A stretch of 64,000 nt of DNA from Algoriphagus locisalis. Its GTDB lineage: Bacteria; Bacteroidota; Bacteroidia; Cytophagales; Cyclobacteriaceae. The position numbers and the translations under genes were made by a program. The stretch covers positions 1 to 64,000 of the forward strand of contig NZ_FPBF01000009.1 of assembly GCF_900116615.1 (NCBI RefSeq), in the 5' to 3' direction. This document shows, piece by piece, positions 24,125-33,668 of the stretch. The number at the start of each line of letters is the position of its first letter. Position 1 is the first letter of the stretch. Below the pieces are notes generated by a model, which was given only the letters and a program-made list of their open reading frames with translations, was not told where the DNA came from and searched no databases.

Positions 24125-25705
24125 TTAATTTCCCTTTCCAAAAATCTCTTCCGGTCCTTTTGGGATCACCATCAGCACTTTTTCTTTTTCGACCATGACC
24201 GATCCGGCAGGCGAACCCTTCACTTTCCTTACATATTTAGCTTCTGTATGAATCACCGGAGCAAGGGATTCATTTTTGTTTTTTGAGTAAAAAGCGGCCA
24301 ATGATGCAGCAGTCTCTATGACGGAGAGTGGGATGTTTTTAAGGCCTGAAGTCTTGATCAAAACATGAGAGCCTGGCACCATACGAGCATGTAGCCAGAG
24401 GTCATCTTTCTTGGTATAGCCCCGAAGCATTTCATCATTTGCCTGAGCGGATTTACCTACCCAGATCGGAAACCCTTCAAATTCAAACGTTTTGAATGGC
24501 AGAATGACCTCCTCCTTTTGCAAGGCTTTATCCTCTCCGTGAGATTTCTTGTAGCTTTTCAAGGATCTGAAATCTTCAATTTCACTCAGTTCCTCTAATT
24601 TGGATTCGAGTTGTTCCGCTTGTTTGATTTTCGCTGAAATGGTCTTTTCGAGCTGCTCCCATTCTAGCTTTCTGTTTTTACTTTTTCTATAGAGAGAAGC
24701 CGCAAGATCCTGAGGTTTTTGATTAGGTTTGAGTTTGATCTGGATGTTTTCTCCTGAATAGAAATCCATTAACTCCGCCTCTAATTTTCCGTCCTGAAAA
24801 ACATGAAGGTTAGCCATGATCACATCAGCCAGATTGGACTGGGGAGGGGAATTTCGGAGTTCTTCCAGTTTTAGCGAAGATTTCTGAATGTAGGAATTTG
24901 TACGCTTGAGCTGCTCTTGGTATTTTTTGAGAAGGGTGTTTTTGTCTTTTTCGAAATTCCCCCTGACTAAAGCCAAATAGAATAATTCATTGATCGCTTG
25001 TATGGGATTGGAGAAGCTTTTGACTGGGTTTTCTTCAGGTAAAAGGCTCAGATGAATTTCCCCATTTTTATCTGTCAAGGAAAAAAGTGGTGTACCGAGC
25101 ATATCCAGTAACTCCTGCATCAGTTCCCATTTGCTTTGAAGGTCAGCATCAGGATAGGCTCTTTCTTTCAGCCAGCCTCTGGGAATGGCGCCAAGGGTAG
25201 GTAGAAATTGAGATGCATTTCCTTCCAGTTTTTCGAAGTTTTCCCAGCTCAGATCATAGCTTTTGTCCAAAGAATTCCAATCCAGATCCCTGTCTTCGGT
25301 TACTCCATTTCGGAATAGTTTTATCGGAGTATTTCCTTCTTGTTCATAAAGTAGGATGTTACTTCGATTGGCATGCAATTTAAAAAGCAAAATTTTTCCT
25401 GAACTGAGGCTGAAGTAGAAAGCCCGTTCGAAATTCAAGACCTTACAGCCCACCATTTTTTCTCCAATGATCTCTTTAAATAAATTGATGCTATTTCGCT
25501 TAGCTCGTTGGAAGTTTTCGGGAAAGGAATAGTAAATCTGAGGAGGCAGAAAATGCGCACGAATGAATCGTACCCCTTCTGCATCCTCTGTTTCGATGAT
25601 TAGTTCGTCCTTATTCTGAGAAAAGCAGTTGATTATCGTCTTCCCTTGAAAAGCTTTTTCAAGCTCAGGGCAGAGGTATTGGAGGAAGTGGAAATTTAAG
25701 TGCAT
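24125..25705 (-). CDS. NFACT family protein (RqcH/Rqc2-like)
   Basis: 526 residues. The N-terminal NFACT-N region (FIRAHFLPPQIYYSF, LFKLHANRSNILLYE), a central long coiled-coil, and a C-terminal NFACT-R/DUF814 domain (FPIWVGKSAQANDEML, KKDDLWLHARMVPGSHVLI, quoted in part). Members bind stalled 50S-peptidyl-tRNA complexes and add alanine tails in ribosome quality control. The DLWLHA motif for nucleic acid contact is intact; the N-terminal ANRSN replaces the usual G-R-SN form. It is last in a minus-strand operon whose stop-start overlaps suggest translational coupling. Confidence 0.87.
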   Translation of the reverse strand: MHLNFHFLQYLCPELEKAFQGKTIINCFSQNKDELIIETEDAEGVRFIRAHFLPPQIYYSFPENFQRAKRNSINLFKEIIGEKMVGCKVLNFERAFYFSLSSGKILLFKLHANRSNILLYEQEGNTPIKLFRNGVTEDRDLDWNSLDKSYDLSWENFEKLEGNASQFLPTLGAIPRGWLKERAYPDADLQSKWELMQELLDMLGTPLFSLTDKNGEIHLSLLPEENPVKSFSNPIQAINELFYLALVRGNFEKDKNTLLKKYQEQLKRTNSYIQKSSLKLEELRNSPPQSNLADVIMANLHVFQDGKLEAELMDFYSGENIQIKLKPNQKPQDLAASLYRKSKNRKLEWEQLEKTISAKIKQAEQLESKLEELSEIEDFRSLKSYKKSHGEDKALQKEEVILPFKTFEFEGFPIWVGKSAQANDEMLRGYTKKDDLWLHARMVPGSHVLIKTSGLKNIPLSVIETAASLAAFYSKNKNESLAPVIHTEAKYVRKVKGSPAGSVMVEKEKVLMVIPKGPEEIFGKGN

Positions 25706-26469
25706 TAGTCCAAAGTTAGCTGAAGCCCGTCATAGGCCAAGGCTATTCCTTCAGGTAATTCTAGGTCAACCGCTTGATGGAGGCCGAGTTTGTGCGAAAT
25801 ATGGGTAAAATAGGTTTCCTTGGCTCCGATCTTCCGAGCCATTTCTACTGCTTCTTTCAGCGTGAAATGTGAAATGTGGGATTCTTTTTGAAGCGCATTG
25901 AGTACTAAAATTTCTGTGCCTTCGATGAGTTTCAGCGATTCTTCTGGGATGTAATTAGCATCTGTGATGTAGGTGAAATCGCCGATTCTAAAGCCTAAAA
26001 TGGGTAGTTTATAATGTAAAACCGGAATGGGCGTAATCGTGATTCCTTCAATCGTAAATGGATTCTCATCGATTTCAATTGCTTCGACTTGGGGGACACC
26101 CGGATATCGTTTTCCACTGAAAACATAGGCGAATTCTCGTTTGATTTGCTCCAACACCTGATGTTTCCCAAAGACTGGCATGTCTTTTTGTTGCTTGAAA
26201 TTAAAGGGACGGATATCATCAAGGCCAGCGGTGTGGTCCTTGTGTTCATGGGTGAAAATCACAGCGTCCAAGTCAGTGATTCCTGCTCTGAGAATTTGGC
26301 TGCGGAAATCCGGCCCAGTGTCGATCACCAAGCTCAATTTGCCTACTTGCACATGAACTGATGAGCGGAAGCGCTTGTCTCTAAAGTCCAACGAGCGGCA
26401 CACTTCGCAGGTGCAGCCGATCACTGGAACGCCTTGGGAGGTACCGGTGCCTAAAAAGGTTACTTTCAA
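25705..26469 (-). CDS. MBL-fold hydrolase, PhnP-like
   Basis: 254 residues. Metallo-beta-lactamase fold with TFLGTGTSQGVPVIGC, CTCEVCRS (zinc-binding Cys pair as in PhnP), LVIDTGPDFR, the THEHKDHTAGLDD metal motif, ITDANYI (Asp) and FTHISHKLG (His). PhnP is a phosphoribosyl cyclic phosphate phosphodiesterase; related proteins process other cyclic phosphates. It overlaps its neighbours on both sides by 1-4 bases and is co-transcribed with rqcH and the receiver genes. Confidence 0.87.
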   Translation of the reverse strand: MKVTFLGTGTSQGVPVIGCTCEVCRSLDFRDKRFRSSVHVQVGKLSLVIDTGPDFRSQILRAGITDLDAVIFTHEHKDHTAGLDDIRPFNFKQQKDMPVFGKHQVLEQIKREFAYVFSGKRYPGVPQVEAIEIDENPFTIEGITITPIPVLHYKLPILGFRIGDFTYITDANYIPEESLKLIEGTEILVLNALQKESHISHFTLKEAVEMARKIGAKETYFTHISHKLGLHQAVDLELPEGIALAYDGLQLTLD

Positions 26470-26744
26470 AATTTTAATTGTGTTTGCCTCAATTCGGTGA
26501 GGAAGTCGTGATTCGCTTTGTCCTTAAAATCTGCAGGATCCAGATTTAGTTCAATCAGGATGTCAACAAGCGCATTGATTTTGCCTTCCAGAGGGAAATA
26601 TTTGTTGACGATGACTATTTTGGCCTCATTCAAAACACAGTAGCCGGATTTGAAATTACCCTTTTCGTAACGCAACATGTAATCTGAGGAGGCGAATAGA
26701 TTCTCGAGTTTATCCAAAAAATGCTTGGTGTGCTTGATTGCCAT
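26466..26744 (-). CDS. Conserved small protein, function unknown
   Basis: 92 residues. It looks soluble, with KHTKHFLDKLENLFASSDYMLRYEKGNFKSGYC (in pieces), VIVNKYFPLEGKINALVDIL and a basic C-terminus. The pattern is familiar from small proteins in Bacteroidota that travel with MBL hydrolases, but no named family is recalled. Its stop overlaps the MBL gene start by 4 bases; 2 bases separate it from the receiver gene upstream. Confidence 0.72.
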   Translation of the reverse strand: MAIKHTKHFLDKLENLFASSDYMLRYEKGNFKSGYCVLNEAKIVIVNKYFPLEGKINALVDILIELNLDPADFKDKANHDFLTELRQTQLKF

Positions 26745-26746
26745 AG

Positions 26747-27124
26747 TTAAATCAGGAATTTTTTGACAGTTGCAAGTAATTTGTCGTAATCGAGTGGTTT
26801 TTGGATGAAATCATCAAATCCCAATTTCCTGAATTCATCCATGGTGTAATTGTTCATATTGCCGGTGATGGCGATGATCGGGAGCTTTGATTTGGTGGGA
26901 TCGTCGAGATCTCGAATCAATTTTGTGCAGCTTGCTCCATCAAGCACTGGCATATTTAGGTCCATCAGAATAAGATCAAAATCCTCTTTTTCCAGCATAT
27001 CCAACACTTGTTTACCGTTTTTTGCTGCTTTCATTTGATAGTTTTCAAACGAAAGTATGCTTTTAGTCAAGTTTAAGATGACTGAACTATCCTCTCCTAC
27101 GAGGATTTTTTTTGAGTTATTCAT
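26747..27124 (-). CDS. Single-domain response regulator (CheY-like)
   Basis: 125 residues, one receiver domain. Acidic pocket in ILVGEDSS, phosphoacceptor Asp in DLILMDLNMPVLDG, Thr in IIAITGN and Lys in DFIQKPLD, so all active residues are present. No output domain. Its start overlaps the stop of the Hpt-receiver protein by 4 bases. It could take phosphate from that protein's Hpt domain. Confidence 0.88.
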   Translation of the reverse strand: MNNSKKILVGEDSSVILNLTKSILSFENYQMKAAKNGKQVLDMLEKEDFDLILMDLNMPVLDGASCTKLIRDLDDPTKSKLPIIAITGNMNNYTMDEFRKLGFDDFIQKPLDYDKLLATVKKFLI

Positions 27125-27864
27125 GGGCTAAAAATAGTTTCTTCTTCTAGATAATTTTCAAATAAAATGCGTTCATTAATCAGGTCTTTTAGTGAAGTCT
27201 CCAATTTGTCCCAATCTTCCGCACGGGCAAGTTTATCTGCATCGCTGGAAATGGCAAAAATGGCAGTGGCACCCAATGTGCCAGAATTGCCTTTGATCGT
27301 ATGAAGATTTTCGATGATTGACTGCATGTTTTTAGTGTCTAAATCTTTCTTTATTAGACACATGAGTTGATCAAATTCTTCAAGGAATTCAATATACAAA
27401 GACCTTAGGTTTTTTGGGGGATTAAATTTGGATAGTTGTAGGAATACCTCCTTATCCAATATTTTTGAAGCGTTCTGGAAGTTTAGTTTTTCTTCATCTG
27501 GACAGGAAAGAATAGCTGACACCATTTCCAATAGTTCCTTAGGCCGAATAGGTTTAGAGATTACATTTTTAAACCCCATTTCCACTAAGCATTTGTTAGA
27601 ATATCCTTCTGAATAAGCAGAAACGGCTACTACCGGGCAGGTGAAGGGAGATGATCTCCAGATTGCTTTTGCAGCAGTAATGCCATCCATTATCGGCATC
27701 TGTATAGCCATCAGGATCAGATCAAACTTCACTTTGCTTGCTCTATCTACTGCTTCAATTCCATTTTTGACTGAATCAAATCTGCATAACTGCTCAATCA
27801 AGTTTTCTATTAGCCGTCGATTCATATCATTGTGATCTACGATCAACACCTTTTTGCTTTTCAT
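27121..27864 (-). CDS. Degenerate receiver domain fused to Hpt domain
   Basis: 247 residues. Residues 1-120 form a receiver domain (VLIVDHNDMN, VVAVSAYSEG, VISKPIRPKE), but the phosphoacceptor position is alanine: DLILMAIQMPIMDG with Ala53 (codon GCT, 27708-27706), and the second acidic-pocket residue is His11. Residues about 150-240 form an Hpt domain with phosphoacceptor His188 in NLHTIKGNSGTLGA. It can therefore carry phosphate on His but not on the receiver Asp. First gene of the operon 27864-24125. Confidence 0.85.
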   Translation of the reverse strand: MKSKKVLIVDHNDMNRRLIENLIEQLCRFDSVKNGIEAVDRASKVKFDLILMAIQMPIMDGITAAKAIWRSSPFTCPVVAVSAYSEGYSNKCLVEMGFKNVISKPIRPKELLEMVSAILSCPDEEKLNFQNASKILDKEVFLQLSKFNPPKNLRSLYIEFLEEFDQLMCLIKKDLDTKNMQSIIENLHTIKGNSGTLGATAIFAISSDADKLARAEDWDKLETSLKDLINERILFENYLEEETIFSP

Positions 27865-27910
27865 TACAATACTTTGGATTTTTGACCTTCAGCTATATCA
27901 TTAATTCATT

Positions 27911-28819
27911 TTGTCAAATCAATCCTATTTAATCTTAGTAGTGGGGCCTACTGCAGTTGGGAAGACTGATTTATGTCTAAATCTAGCCAAAAAATTCAAG
28001 ACTGAAATTGTCTCTTGCGATAGTAGGCAGTTTTATCGGGAAATGAATTTGGGGACAGCAAAGCCTAGTTCTGATGAATTGAATGAGGTTCCCCATCATT
28101 TTATCAATAGTCTTTCTATTGAGCAGGAATATGATGTCAGGAAGTTCGAAAGGGAGGCATTGGCTTTGCTGGATTCTTTGTTCCAAAATCATCAAGTGGT
28201 CATTATGACGGGCGGTTCTGGATTATTTGCCGATGCGGTGGTAAATGGACTGGACGAAATGCCTGAGATTGATCCTGGTGTCCGAGCTCGGATTATCGAA
28301 GAATATGAAGAGAAAGGCTTGGTTTTTTTGCAGGAGGAAATTGCTAAAAATGATCCTGAATATTTTGCTAAAGTAGATCAGAAAAATCCCCAGAGATTGA
28401 TGCGGGCATTAGAGATATGGAGAGGCACAGGTCAGAAATTCAGTTCTTTTCGGGTCAAATCAAAGAAGGAAAGACCTTTTGAAGTGATCAAAATCGGTTT
28501 GGAAAGAGACCGGGAAGAATTGTACAGTAGAATTGACACTCGAATGGATCAGATGATTACCGCTGGATTATTTGATGAGGCAGACGCGCTTTTCGGGAAG
28601 CGTCATCTCAATGCCTTACAAACCTTAGGATATTCCGAGATCTTTGGGTATTTGGAAGGAAAATACGACAAGGAAGAGGCGATCCGTTTACTCAAAAGAA
28701 ATTCCAGACGCTATGCAAAACGCCAGATGACCTGGTTCAAAAAAGATGAATCAATTCGCTGGTTTTCTCCAGAAATGCAGGAGGAAATACAAGAATTCCT
28801 TATTAATCAAATCGAATGA
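27911..28819 (+). CDS. miaA: tRNA dimethylallyltransferase
   Basis: 302 residues. The P-loop is VVGPTAVGKTDL; then SCDSRQFYREMNLGTAKP, PHHFINSL, MTGGSGLFADAVVNGLD and RYAKRQMTWFKKD follow. It transfers a dimethylallyl group to A37 of tRNAs reading UNN codons. The start is TTG at 27911 and gives the proper N-terminus just before the P-loop. It is divergent from the Hpt gene with a 46-base gap, and overlaps the convergent gene at 28807 by 13 bases. Confidence 0.95.
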   Translation: MSNQSYLILVVGPTAVGKTDLCLNLAKKFKTEIVSCDSRQFYREMNLGTAKPSSDELNEVPHHFINSLSIEQEYDVRKFEREALALLDSLFQNHQVVIMTGGSGLFADAVVNGLDEMPEIDPGVRARIIEEYEEKGLVFLQEEIAKNDPEYFAKVDQKNPQRLMRALEIWRGTGQKFSSFRVKSKKERPFEVIKIGLERDREELYSRIDTRMDQMITAGLFDEADALFGKRHLNALQTLGYSEIFGYLEGKYDKEEAIRLLKRNSRRYAKRQMTWFKKDESIRWFSPEMQEEIQEFLINQIE

Positions 28820-29142
28820 AAACGGGCGATTTTCCCCACCCAATTATAGGGGGCTTTTTTTAGCAATTCATTGTATTGGATGCGGTTGACTTTCAGATCA
28901 CGTATGATTTTCAACGCTTTCTGAGTGACGCTTTTTTCGGTCTGCTTTTCTTTTAGCGCAGCAATAAGTAAATCTGGATCCGAAGAATCATCTACTATAA
29001 TGCCAAGCTCTGGATTCAGGGAGTTTAATTTAAAAAGCAACTCTTTCTGTTGATTGAGTTTGCGTTGCAATGCATTTTTCACAGTAAGGAAAAACAGGAG
29101 GCATCCGCCTCCCAACATGATAAACAGTGGTATGAAACCCAT
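28807..29142 (-). CDS. Small membrane-anchored protein, function unknown
   Basis: 111 residues. One hydrophobic helix at the N-terminus (about 3-20), then a charged, helical cytoplasmic part (KNALQRKLNQQKELLFKLNS, KEKQTEKSVTQKALKIIRDL). It starts one base after pfkA ends, so the two are probably co-transcribed. No family recognised. Confidence 0.65.
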   Translation of the reverse strand: MGFIPLFIMLGGGCLLFFLTVKNALQRKLNQQKELLFKLNSLNPELGIIVDDSSDPDLLIAALKEKQTEKSVTQKALKIIRDLKVNRIQYNELLKKAPYNWVGKIARFHSI

Positions 29143-29143
29143 T

Positions 29144-30118
29144 TTAAATACTCAAGATTTGCATTAATTTAAGGTGATCTTCGATCAGGGGTTTTGTCTT
29201 TCCTATGCAATCCGCAAAGGGAGTAAATACAACTTGTTGGTTCACCACTCCAGCCATATGGAATTGGTGTCCAGCTAGTAAGCCTTCTACAGCGGACATC
29301 CCGCAGCGGCTAGCTAATACCCGGTCCCGAGCAGTAGGATTTCCTCCACGCTGAATATGTCCAAGGGTAGTCACTTTGAAATCCTTAGTAGGATCATTCA
29401 CTTTTCCCTTTACGATTTCCATTACTGTCTGCGCATTGCCTGCTTCATCACCTTCAGCTACAACAACAATACTGGAGAATCTGTTTTTTCTGTTGTTTTT
29501 TAATGACTTTACCACGTCATCCAAGTTGGTTTTGGTCTCGGGAACCATTACGAATTCTGCACCTCCGCCTATTCCGGATTCTATTGCGATAAACCCTGCA
29601 TCTCTTCCCATTACTTCGATGAAGAAAATTCTATCGTGAGCAGCTGCAGTATCACGGATTTTATCGATAGCTTCCAGTGCCGTGTTCACAGCAGTATCAA
29701 ACCCAATGGTGTAATCTGTGCCATACAGGTCATTGTCTATCGTTCCCGGACAGCCTATTGTTGGGATTCCATATTCTTCGAAAAAAACTTTTGCTCCGGT
29801 GAAAGTGCCATCACCACCTATTGCTACCAGGCCTTCGATACCGTGCGCTTTTAGGTTTTCATAAGCCTGTTTTCTGCCTTCTGGAGTTTTGAATTCCATG
29901 GATCTGGCTGATTTCAGGACCGTTCCGCCACGTTGTACGATGTTGCTGACAGAATGTGACTGCATGCGCTTGATATCTCCATCGATCATGCCTTCATATC
30001 CACGGTAGATTCCATATACATCTAATCCTTTGAAAATAGCGGTGCGGACGACTGCTCTCACACAGGCGTTCATGCCAGGACTATCTCCTCCAGAAGTAAA
30101 AACTGCTATTTTTTTCAT
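29144..30118 (-). CDS. pfkA: ATP-dependent 6-phosphofructokinase
   Basis: 324 residues, typical bacterial length. Phosphorylates fructose 6-phosphate in glycolysis. Visible are FTSGGDSPGMNA (ATP), VAIGGDGTFTGA (Mg-ATP; Gly-Asp-Gly-Thr selects ATP over pyrophosphate), PGTIDNDLYGTD with the catalytic Asp, EVMGRDAGFIA, and LGHIQRGGNPTARDR. It is tetrameric and allosteric in relatives. Next gene in the transcript is the small membrane protein. Confidence 0.95.
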   Translation of the reverse strand: MKKIAVFTSGGDSPGMNACVRAVVRTAIFKGLDVYGIYRGYEGMIDGDIKRMQSHSVSNIVQRGGTVLKSARSMEFKTPEGRKQAYENLKAHGIEGLVAIGGDGTFTGAKVFFEEYGIPTIGCPGTIDNDLYGTDYTIGFDTAVNTALEAIDKIRDTAAAHDRIFFIEVMGRDAGFIAIESGIGGGAEFVMVPETKTNLDDVVKSLKNNRKNRFSSIVVVAEGDEAGNAQTVMEIVKGKVNDPTKDFKVTTLGHIQRGGNPTARDRVLASRCGMSAVEGLLAGHQFHMAGVVNQQVVFTPFADCIGKTKPLIEDHLKLMQILSI

Positions 30119-30366
30119 AAGTCAATTATTGTTTTTCAAAAGTCATAAAGCTAATTCCGAAATCTTTTCGGGAAAATCTCGCCTGGTAAAAAATCATCCT
30201 GGACTTTGACTTTTGAATTCAGCTCTAATTCATTTCAATAGGTTTAAGATTCCAAAAATAAGGATTAAAGAAAGAATGCTTTCAGTTTCTCAAATTATTA
30301 AACTTTTAATAATTCTTGAACTGGAAAAGAATTTGAATTCCAATACTAAAACTGGAATTTGGGAGG

Positions 30367-31257
30367 ATGAAAAAAAGAAAAATACCGGGATTAGAATTTG
30401 AGATTAACCCAATTGCTTTAGGTTGTATGTCATTGAATGGCAATTTAAAGGCAGACCAGAAAATTATTGATGCTGCAATTTCTGCAGGAATTGATTTTTT
30501 GGATACGGCTGATTTGTATCAAAAAGGGCTGAATGAAGAGGTAGTTGGAGCAGCAATCAAGGAAAGGAGAAAAGATGTCATTCTTGCCACAAAAGTTGGA
30601 AATCAACTGCGAGAAGATGGGGATGGCTGGGATTGGAATCCTAGGAAAGCCTACATTTTAGAAGCGGTGGAAAAGAGCCTGGCAAGATTACAGACGGATT
30701 ACATTGACCTGTACCAACTACACGGAGGTACGCTGGAAGATCCTTGGGATGAAACATTGGAAGCGTTTGATATTCTGAAAAGTCAAGGTAAAATCCGTGC
30801 GTTCGGGATTTCTTCCATTCGCCCAAATGTAATCCGAAAAGTGCTGGCTATGAGTTCGCCGGCCACTATTATGATGCAATACAGCCCTTTGGATCGCCGG
30901 CCTGAGGAAGCAGCTTTCCCATTGATTGCAGAATCTAACACAAGAGTATTGGTTCGAGGCGCTTTTGCAAAGGGGTATTTGATCGATAAATCTGCCCAGC
31001 CATTTTTGGACTATTCAGCTGCTGAGGTAAAAGAAATCCGGGAGTTGATTGCAGATTCAAGGTTGCTGCCAGAAGCGTTTTTGATTCGGTTCGGGTTGAT
31101 GCAACCTGCAGTTGGTTCTCTTGTGATCGGGGCCAGTTCGGTGCAGCAAGTGGAGAAGATTAATTTTGCAAATCAACAGCATGCTATGATTTCGGAAGAC
31201 CTTATGAAAGAAATATCTGCCAAAATACCGCTAAACCTATACACCCAGCACAGATAA
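30367..31257 (+). CDS. Aldo/keto reductase family oxidoreductase
   Basis: 296 residues, TIM barrel. Catalytic tetrad segments are FLDTADLYQKG (Asp, Tyr), ILATKVGNQ (Lys) and YQLHGG (His). The NADPH-binding end is VIGASSVQQV. Substrate unknown; members reduce aldehydes and ketones with NADPH. Monocistronic. The 248 bases upstream (30119-30366) hold no gene I can support. Confidence 0.88.
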   Translation: MKKRKIPGLEFEINPIALGCMSLNGNLKADQKIIDAAISAGIDFLDTADLYQKGLNEEVVGAAIKERRKDVILATKVGNQLREDGDGWDWNPRKAYILEAVEKSLARLQTDYIDLYQLHGGTLEDPWDETLEAFDILKSQGKIRAFGISSIRPNVIRKVLAMSSPATIMMQYSPLDRRPEEAAFPLIAESNTRVLVRGAFAKGYLIDKSAQPFLDYSAAEVKEIRELIADSRLLPEAFLIRFGLMQPAVGSLVIGASSVQQVEKINFANQQHAMISEDLMKEISAKIPLNLYTQHR

Positions 31258-31334
31258 AATTCCCATTGTCTAGACTCCATAAAAAGTCTATTTTGGAAGA
31301 ATAAATAGTACACCACCCTTAAAATTACCCGTAC

Positions 31335-33524
31335 ATGAAATTTAGACTGTTACTTTTTCTATTACCAGTTGTAATCTGGTCCTGCGAACCCAAGGAACTC
31401 AGTGAATCCGAACGCTGGGAGGATACTGCCAGCCGAGTTGAAATTATCAGAGATAACTATGGCGTTCCGCATATTTATGGAAAAAGCGACGCGGATGCAG
31501 TTTTTGGTTTGTTATATGCTCAGTGCGAGGATGATTTTAGAAGAGTAGAGCGAAATTACGTTTGGGCCACCGGTCGCTTAGCTGAGCTGAAAGGGCCCGA
31601 GGCCATTTATAGTGATTTGAGAGCAAATCTCTATATGACTGAAGCCGAAGCAAAAGCCGCTTATGAAACTGCTCCAGATTGGTTGAAAGAACTTTGCGTA
31701 GCATTTGCAGATGGTGTTAATTACTATTTGGCGACACATCCTGAGGTGACTCCGCAGGTAATCACGCATTACGAGCCTTGGATGCCGATGTTCTTCAGTG
31801 AAGGATCAATCGGAGGAGATATCGAGCAAATACCAACGCGGAGAATTCAGTCTTTCTATGCTGAAAAGGAGCCCGATGTGATGGCATTGTATGAATCGGA
31901 ATTTGTTGAAGAGTCACTTTTGGACGAACCAAAAGGCTCCAATGGAATAGCAGTGAACGGAAAAATGACCGCTTCCGGCAATGCCATACTGCTTATCAAT
32001 CCACATACTTCGTTTTATTTCAGACCGGAAGTGCATGTGGTGAGTGAAGAAGGGTTGAATGCCTATGGAGCCGTGACTTGGGGGCAGTTTTTTGTTTATC
32101 AGGGATTCAATGAAAAAACAGGTTGGATGCATACTTCTACCCAAGTTGATTTCATTGATGAATTTGAAGAAGAAGTAACTGAGAAGGAAGGGAAATATGT
32201 ATATCAATATGGAGAGGAAAGTCGGGCAGTGGAAGAATTTCAGGTTTCGCTGAAGTATAAGTCCGGTGCTGAAATGAAGGAGAAACCGTTCACTTTTTAC
32301 AGAACGCATCACGGACCGATCACGCATAAAACTGGAGATAAATGGGTAGCCACAAAGATCAATTGGGATCCTGTCAATGCGTTGATCCAAAGCTTCACCC
32401 GAACTAAGCTTAGTAATCATGCTGAGTTTAAAAAGATGATGGACATCCGTACCAATTCTTCCAATAATACAGTTTTTGCAGATGCTGACGGAAACATCGC
32501 TTATTTTCATGGGAATTTTATCCCAAAAAGAAATGAAAGTTTTGACTTCTCAATGCCAGTAGATGGTTCTGATCCTGCCACAGATTGGCAAGGACTTCAT
32601 ACCGTGGATGAAAGTATCATGATTTTAAATCCACAAACTGGCTGGATCCAAAACTGTAATTCTACGCCATTTACAGCTGCCGCTGAGTTTAGTCCTAAGA
32701 AAGAAGATTATCCGTTTTACATGGCACCGGATCAGGAGAATTTCCGTGGAATACACGCTGTGAATGTGCTAAAAGAAGCTTCCGGATTGACTCTGGAAAG
32801 TATGATTGAACTGGCTTACGACCCTTATTTGCCAGCTTTTGAGCATTTGATTCCGATGCTTCTTCAAGCTTATGAAAAACGGGGTGTCGCTGATCCGCAA
32901 TTTATGCAGCCAATTAAAATACTGGAAACCTGGGATTATCGTACCTCGAAAGAATCTGTCGCTATGTCATTGGCGCATTTCTATGGAATGAAATACATGA
33001 GGAATCACGGTAGTCTGAATAATTTTCTAGCCTTCAATCGGGACGAAAATACAGAGGTTTCTATTCCAGCGCCAACGGAGCTTCTTGCCACTTTTGCGCA
33101 AACTCTGGATCAGATGAATGCTGACTTTGGAACTTGGAATACCCCTTGGTCGGAGATCAATAGATTTCAGCGATTGACAGGTGAAATCGATATGCCATTT
33201 GATGATGAAAAGGAATATACTCCTGTAGGTTTGGCCTCTGGAACTTGGGGTGCTTTGGCCGCTTTTGGAGCTAGAACCTATCACGGAACGAAGAGATTGT
33301 ATGGTTACAGAGGGAATAGCTTTGTGGCAGTAGTAGAATTTGGTGAGAAAGTAAAAGCTAAGTCCATTTTAGCAGGAGGACAGAGTTCGGATCCAAATTC
33401 TCCACATTTCTATGATCAAACTCAGGATTATGTGGATGGAAAGTTCAAGGATGTGGCTTTCTATCGTGAAGATGTGGAGGCTAGGATGGAGGAGAGATAT
33501 GCGCCTGGGAAGAGAAGAATGTAG
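31335..33524 (+). CDS. Penicillin acylase family lipoprotein
   Basis: 729 residues with lipobox VIWSC (Cys17). N-terminal-nucleophile hydrolase of the penicillin/acyl-homoserine-lactone acylase family. The alpha part starts IIRDNYGVPHIYG; the autocleavage site is PKGSNGIAV, making Ser202 the new N-terminal nucleophile; the beta part has NPHTSFYFRPEVH, FVYQGFNEKTGWMHTS and RTHHGPI. It cleaves amide bonds of acylated compounds outside the cytoplasm. Substrate unknown; it could act on quorum signals, lipid amides or antibiotics. Confidence 0.88.
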   Translation: MKFRLLLFLLPVVIWSCEPKELSESERWEDTASRVEIIRDNYGVPHIYGKSDADAVFGLLYAQCEDDFRRVERNYVWATGRLAELKGPEAIYSDLRANLYMTEAEAKAAYETAPDWLKELCVAFADGVNYYLATHPEVTPQVITHYEPWMPMFFSEGSIGGDIEQIPTRRIQSFYAEKEPDVMALYESEFVEESLLDEPKGSNGIAVNGKMTASGNAILLINPHTSFYFRPEVHVVSEEGLNAYGAVTWGQFFVYQGFNEKTGWMHTSTQVDFIDEFEEEVTEKEGKYVYQYGEESRAVEEFQVSLKYKSGAEMKEKPFTFYRTHHGPITHKTGDKWVATKINWDPVNALIQSFTRTKLSNHAEFKKMMDIRTNSSNNTVFADADGNIAYFHGNFIPKRNESFDFSMPVDGSDPATDWQGLHTVDESIMILNPQTGWIQNCNSTPFTAAAEFSPKKEDYPFYMAPDQENFRGIHAVNVLKEASGLTLESMIELAYDPYLPAFEHLIPMLLQAYEKRGVADPQFMQPIKILETWDYRTSKESVAMSLAHFYGMKYMRNHGSLNNFLAFNRDENTEVSIPAPTELLATFAQTLDQMNADFGTWNTPWSEINRFQRLTGEIDMPFDDEKEYTPVGLASGTWGALAAFGARTYHGTKRLYGYRGNSFVAVVEFGEKVKAKSILAGGQSSDPNSPHFYDQTQDYVDGKFKDVAFYREDVEARMEERYAPGKRRM

Positions 33525-33668
33525 AGTTTTTGTAACTAGTAAAATTTGTAAGAAGTAAAAAGTGTAAAGTTAGTGCCAATTCAAATCTATATTCCATTCT
33601 TGTCCATCATGTGACTTTGTAATTTGATTTATTTCAGTTTTCCAACTATTCAAAACCCACCAAAACTT

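Noticed and set aside
30213..30401. 62-codon ORF before the aldo/keto reductase
   Set aside because: Overlaps the reductase start in another frame, low-complexity A/T-driven composition, no protein-like pattern.
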